A stretch of 24,290 bases of DNA from a virus. Positions 21,834-24,290 of this stretch are shown here, one piece after another (positions within the stretch are counted from its first letter, which is position 1; each line of letters starts with the position of its first letter). The notes beneath the pieces were generated by a model, which saw nothing but the letters and a program-made list of their open reading frames with translations, had not been told where the DNA came from and did no database searches. The stretch is taken from positions 1 through 24,290 of IMG/VR virus record IMGVR_UViG_3300014838_000323; one strand, 5' to 3'. The position numbers and the translations under genes are program-made.

Positions 21834-24290
21834 AATTACTCATTAAAATATTGATCGCGTGCGGCATAGCTCTGATGTTCCCATCCATCGTGAATGCCCA
21901 AATAAGCGTTGTGCAAGGAGGAACAGGTCTCAGTTCAGTCCCTTTTGGTTATTGCCTTGAAGGAAACGCCACATTACATTTGATCGCCGTCCCCTGTGGA
22001 AGCACAGGAGGGGCAGGAACATGGGCAACGACGACCTCGAGCGTCCCCGCATGGCTCTATAACTATTCCAACAATACGACAGACATCATTCTTGTTGGTG
22101 GCACATCCACCTCGACCGCCAAGTTCATCTTCGACCCAAATAGCCAGATAGGATATTTCAGCCAGTACCTTGGAATAAATACCAAGTCTCCTCAATACAA
22201 TCTTGAAGTGAACGGCACGGCTTCAACCTCACAGCTTTACGGCTCTTCGCTTGCGACCTGCAACGGTTCTAGTTTCCTGCAGTGGACAGGCGGTCTATTC
22301 GGTTGCGGAGCTGGTTCGACTTCTAGCTTCAGCACCACCTCCGCCAATTACTGGATAGGCCAATATCCGAATGGAAATCTGTTCTCGACGACCTCGGCAA
22401 ATAACTGGGCTTCCGTGGGAGGCTATCTCAATTCAAATACTGGAAATTGGGCGGGCACATGGCAGGGCAATTCCCCGTCTGCATTTCAGGCGGCGCTTAC
22501 GCTTCCTTTGACTATTGCTAATGGCGGCACGGCGACCACGACTGGCGGCGTGACTAATGGTGTAGAGTATTACAATGGCACAAACCTCACGAACGGCACA
22601 GGCTTCGTATACTCGGTCGGCAACGTCGGCATCGGGACGGCGAGTCCAGGGTATAAATTGGATGTAAATGGACAAATTGCATCAGGAAATAGTACTTCAG
22701 GTTCAAGTTTTATTGCAAGAGGTAATGGTTCAAATATGCAGTTTGGAAGCGATGGAAGTAATATTGGATATTTATTCAATAGTGGCGGTTCAGTGCAAAT
22801 TAGAAGTTATGATGCAACAACTCCTGTAGCGACATTTCTATACGGTGGCAACGTCGGCATCGGGACGACGAACCCAACTGCTCTTTTGTCTGTGAATGGC
22901 ACAGCTTCGACGACAAGCCTGTATATATCAAGTCTCGGCACTCCGGCAGGGACAGTTCTCGCCGTGAATGCACAAGGGCAGGTCATCGCCACGACGACCA
23001 GCTCGGGCGGTGTCAGCTCCGTCAACGGCACATGGCCGATACTCTCATCTGGCGGCACTACTCCTTCTATTTCCTTCGGAGGCCTTGGCACGACAACCAA
23101 TCTCACGAATGGGCAAGTCCCCTACGTCACGGGTGTCAATACGCTCGGTCAGGAAGCCACAGGAACCGTCACCTGCACCGGCAATGCTTCATGCGGAGCT
23201 GGTTCATACGTTCTCGGAAATAATCTTACGATAACTGCTACTGGAGGCGGCGGAGGCGGAGGTGGCAATGTCTCAACCTCATCCGTCCCCGTTGTCGGAA
23301 ACTTGGCCTACTGGACGACCACCACAGCCACCCCAGCTCTTCTAAGCACGGTAGCCACGACTTCTATCGGCTGTACTGGTCTCATCTCCTGCACGGGCTT
23401 CTACGCCCTCGGCAACGCTTCAACGATCAGCTACACTGGAAACAACTGGGCGACCACTTCTTCAAACTATTGGCTCACTCAAAATCAAGGCAATGCGTTC
23501 TCAACTACTTCTGCCGCCTATTACAATGGGACGCAAGGTTATTTGACTGGTAACCAGTCCATAACGCTTACAGGCGATATTACAGGTTCGGGATCGACTG
23601 CTATAACCACGGCGCTGAAATCAACTGGCACAGGCGCAGGTTCCTGTACTAATTGCAATGTAACCTTTGACGCTCAAGGCAGAGAAACAACTTATGCTAA
23701 TGGCTCGGCAGGTTCTGGTTCCTATCCTTTCACTCCATCTACGAATTATGGAGCATTGGCGCAAGCCACGACTGGAATAGCATGGTTCCAGAACGGTCTT
23801 GAAGCTTCCTCGACTTCATTCTTCACAAATGCCTCGACGACTGCTATTTCATCCTCAAATCTGACATCTGGCGACTGTGTGCAGGCAAGCACAGGCGGAT
23901 TGCTTACTACGACTTCTTCAGCGTGCGGTAGTGGCGGTTCTCAAACTCCGTGGACATCGAATATAAATGGAGCGGGATATAATCTAAATAGTGCAAGCAA
24001 AGTTGACGCTGATTATGGATTCTTTACAAATGGAAACTTGGTAGGCTACGCTTCTTCAACCAATCAAGACACGATATTTGGTCTTGGTGCGGGAGGACAG
24101 AATGCGACGACGAGTGCGACAAGTGGATATAATTCAATCTTTGGGTATCAAGCAGGAAATGCTCTTACTACTGGACAATACAATACGGCAATTGGTTATC
24201 AATCCCTCTACGCCAACACCACGGGCTTCCAAAACACCGCGAATGGTTTTCAATCCCTCCACGCCAACACCACGGGCTACCAAAACACCG
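21830..24290 (+). CDS. Long tail fibre, 3' end outside window
   Basis: The open frame runs from the ATG at 21830 to the end of the window, at least 820 codons. It starts MKLLIKILIACGIALMF, with two Lys, a hydrophobic core and a VNA cleavage pattern, that is, a Sec-type signal peptide. QISVVQGGTGLSSVPFGYCL follows, as in many fibre proteins. Two blocks of the fibre type [VG]-GNVGIGT-x-x-P-x-x-L-V-NG occur (22618 and 22846 regions). A Ser/Thr/Gly-rich body follows, then 17-residue repeats GY-Q-[AS]-x-x-x-x-T-TG-x-x-NTA at the window end. Repeats of this kind often precede an S74 endosialidase-type chaperone domain, which would lie beyond the window. The likely function is host recognition. Confidence 0.8.
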   Translation, partial: MKLLIKILIACGIALMFPSIVNAQISVVQGGTGLSSVPFGYCLEGNATLHLIAVPCGSTGGAGTWATTTSSVPAWLYNYSNNTTDIILVGGTSTSTAKFIFDPNSQIGYFSQYLGINTKSPQYNLEVNGTASTSQLYGSSLATCNGSSFLQWTGGLFGCGAGSTSSFSTTSANYWIGQYPNGNLFSTTSANNWASVGGYLNSNTGNWAGTWQGNSPSAFQAALTLPLTIANGGTATTTGGVTNGVEYYNGTNLTNGTGFVYSVGNVGIGTASPGYKLDVNGQIASGNSTSGSSFIARGNGSNMQFGSDGSNIGYLFNSGGSVQIRSYDATTPVATFLYGGNVGIGTTNPTALLSVNGTASTTSLYISSLGTPAGTVLAVNAQGQVIATTTSSGGVSSVNGTWPILSSGGTTPSISFGGLGTTTNLTNGQVPYVTGVNTLGQEATGTVTCTGNASCGAGSYVLGNNLTITATGGGGGGGGNVSTSSVPVVGNLAYWTTTTATPALLSTVATTSIGCTGLISCTGFYALGNASTISYTGNNWATTSSNYWLTQNQGNAFSTTSAAYYNGTQGYLTGNQSITLTGDITGSGSTAITTALKSTGTGAGSCTNCNVTFDAQGRETTYANGSAGSGSYPFTPSTNYGALAQATTGIAWFQNGLEASSTSFFTNASTTAISSSNLTSGDCVQASTGGLLTTTSSACGSGGSQTPWTSNINGAGYNLNSASKVDADYGFFTNGNLVGYASSTNQDTIFGLGAGGQNATTSATSGYNSIFGYQAGNALTTGQYNTAIGYQSLYANTTGFQNTANGFQSLHANTTGYQNT
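24143..24290 (+). repeat. 51-bp tandem repeats in fibre gene
   Basis: Three units with an exact 51-bp period begin at 24143, 24194 and 24245. They encode GYQAGNALTTGQYNTAI, GYQSLYANTTGFQNTAN and GFQSLHANTTGYQNT (cut by the window end). Units 2 and 3 are nearly identical in DNA, suggesting recent duplication. More copies probably follow. Confidence 0.9.

Noticed and set aside
22968-23234. 88-codon + strand frame inside the long fibre
   Set aside because: It overlaps the continuous fibre frame, is Arg/Ser/Pro-biased and shows no family pattern.
24143-24290. CRISPR array
   Set aside because: The repeats are in-frame, 51 bp in period, have no spacers and encode a protein motif.

Overview
The window is a continuous stretch of a tailed double-stranded DNA phage genome, almost certainly uncultured. 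All convincing genes lie on the + strand and are packed tightly, with many stop/start overlaps of the ATGA type. The left half reads as packaging and head genes: small terminase, large terminase, portal, scaffold and an SU10-like major capsid protein. No tape-measure, sheath or tail-tube gene is visible. Instead there is an adaptor-like protein, a probable beta-propeller nozzle, a lysozyme-like ejection protein and fibre genes. Together these suggest a short-tailed (podovirus-like) virion. TGA is used as a stop throughout, so recoding of TGA is not in play. No integrase, tRNA, CRISPR array or insertion sequence was recognised.

Layout. 1-2024: terminase genes around an unusual noncoding spacer (521-705). 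2027-5066: portal, a 110-aa protein and a scaffold candidate. 5106-6365: the capsid gene, interrupted by a compact group I intron (about 5185-5487), then a terminator. 6414-11225: an operon led by a small protein and carrying three glycosyltransferase genes, one of them a GT2-TPR-GT4 fusion. 11217-12216: small virion-type or hypothetical proteins ending in a terminator. 12252-12539: a helix-turn-helix/zinc-ribbon protein. 12542-20752: adaptor, tail and ejection proteins. 20824-24290: fibre module, ending inside a long repeat-rich fibre gene that runs off the edge.

Expression. A promoter family recurs after stop codons. It has TTGTAT or TTGCTT, an 18-bp spacer and TATRCT, and in four copies a TATTG-ACA-CAATA-like palindrome overlaps the -35 region. 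In three copies the -10 box ends exactly 6 nt before an ATG, which predicts leaderless mRNAs. Most other starts lack a Shine-Dalgarno sequence at normal spacing. The host is therefore probably a bacterium with SD-independent initiation. Bacteroidota and Patescibacteria are both possible, but the sequence does not settle this.

The most notable item is the roughly 303-nt group I intron in the major capsid gene. Its P1, P3, P5, P7, P8 and P9 pairings can be traced by eye, and predicted splicing restores one 318-residue capsid reading frame. It carries no homing endonuclease, only a 35-codon cysteine-rich micro-ORF.
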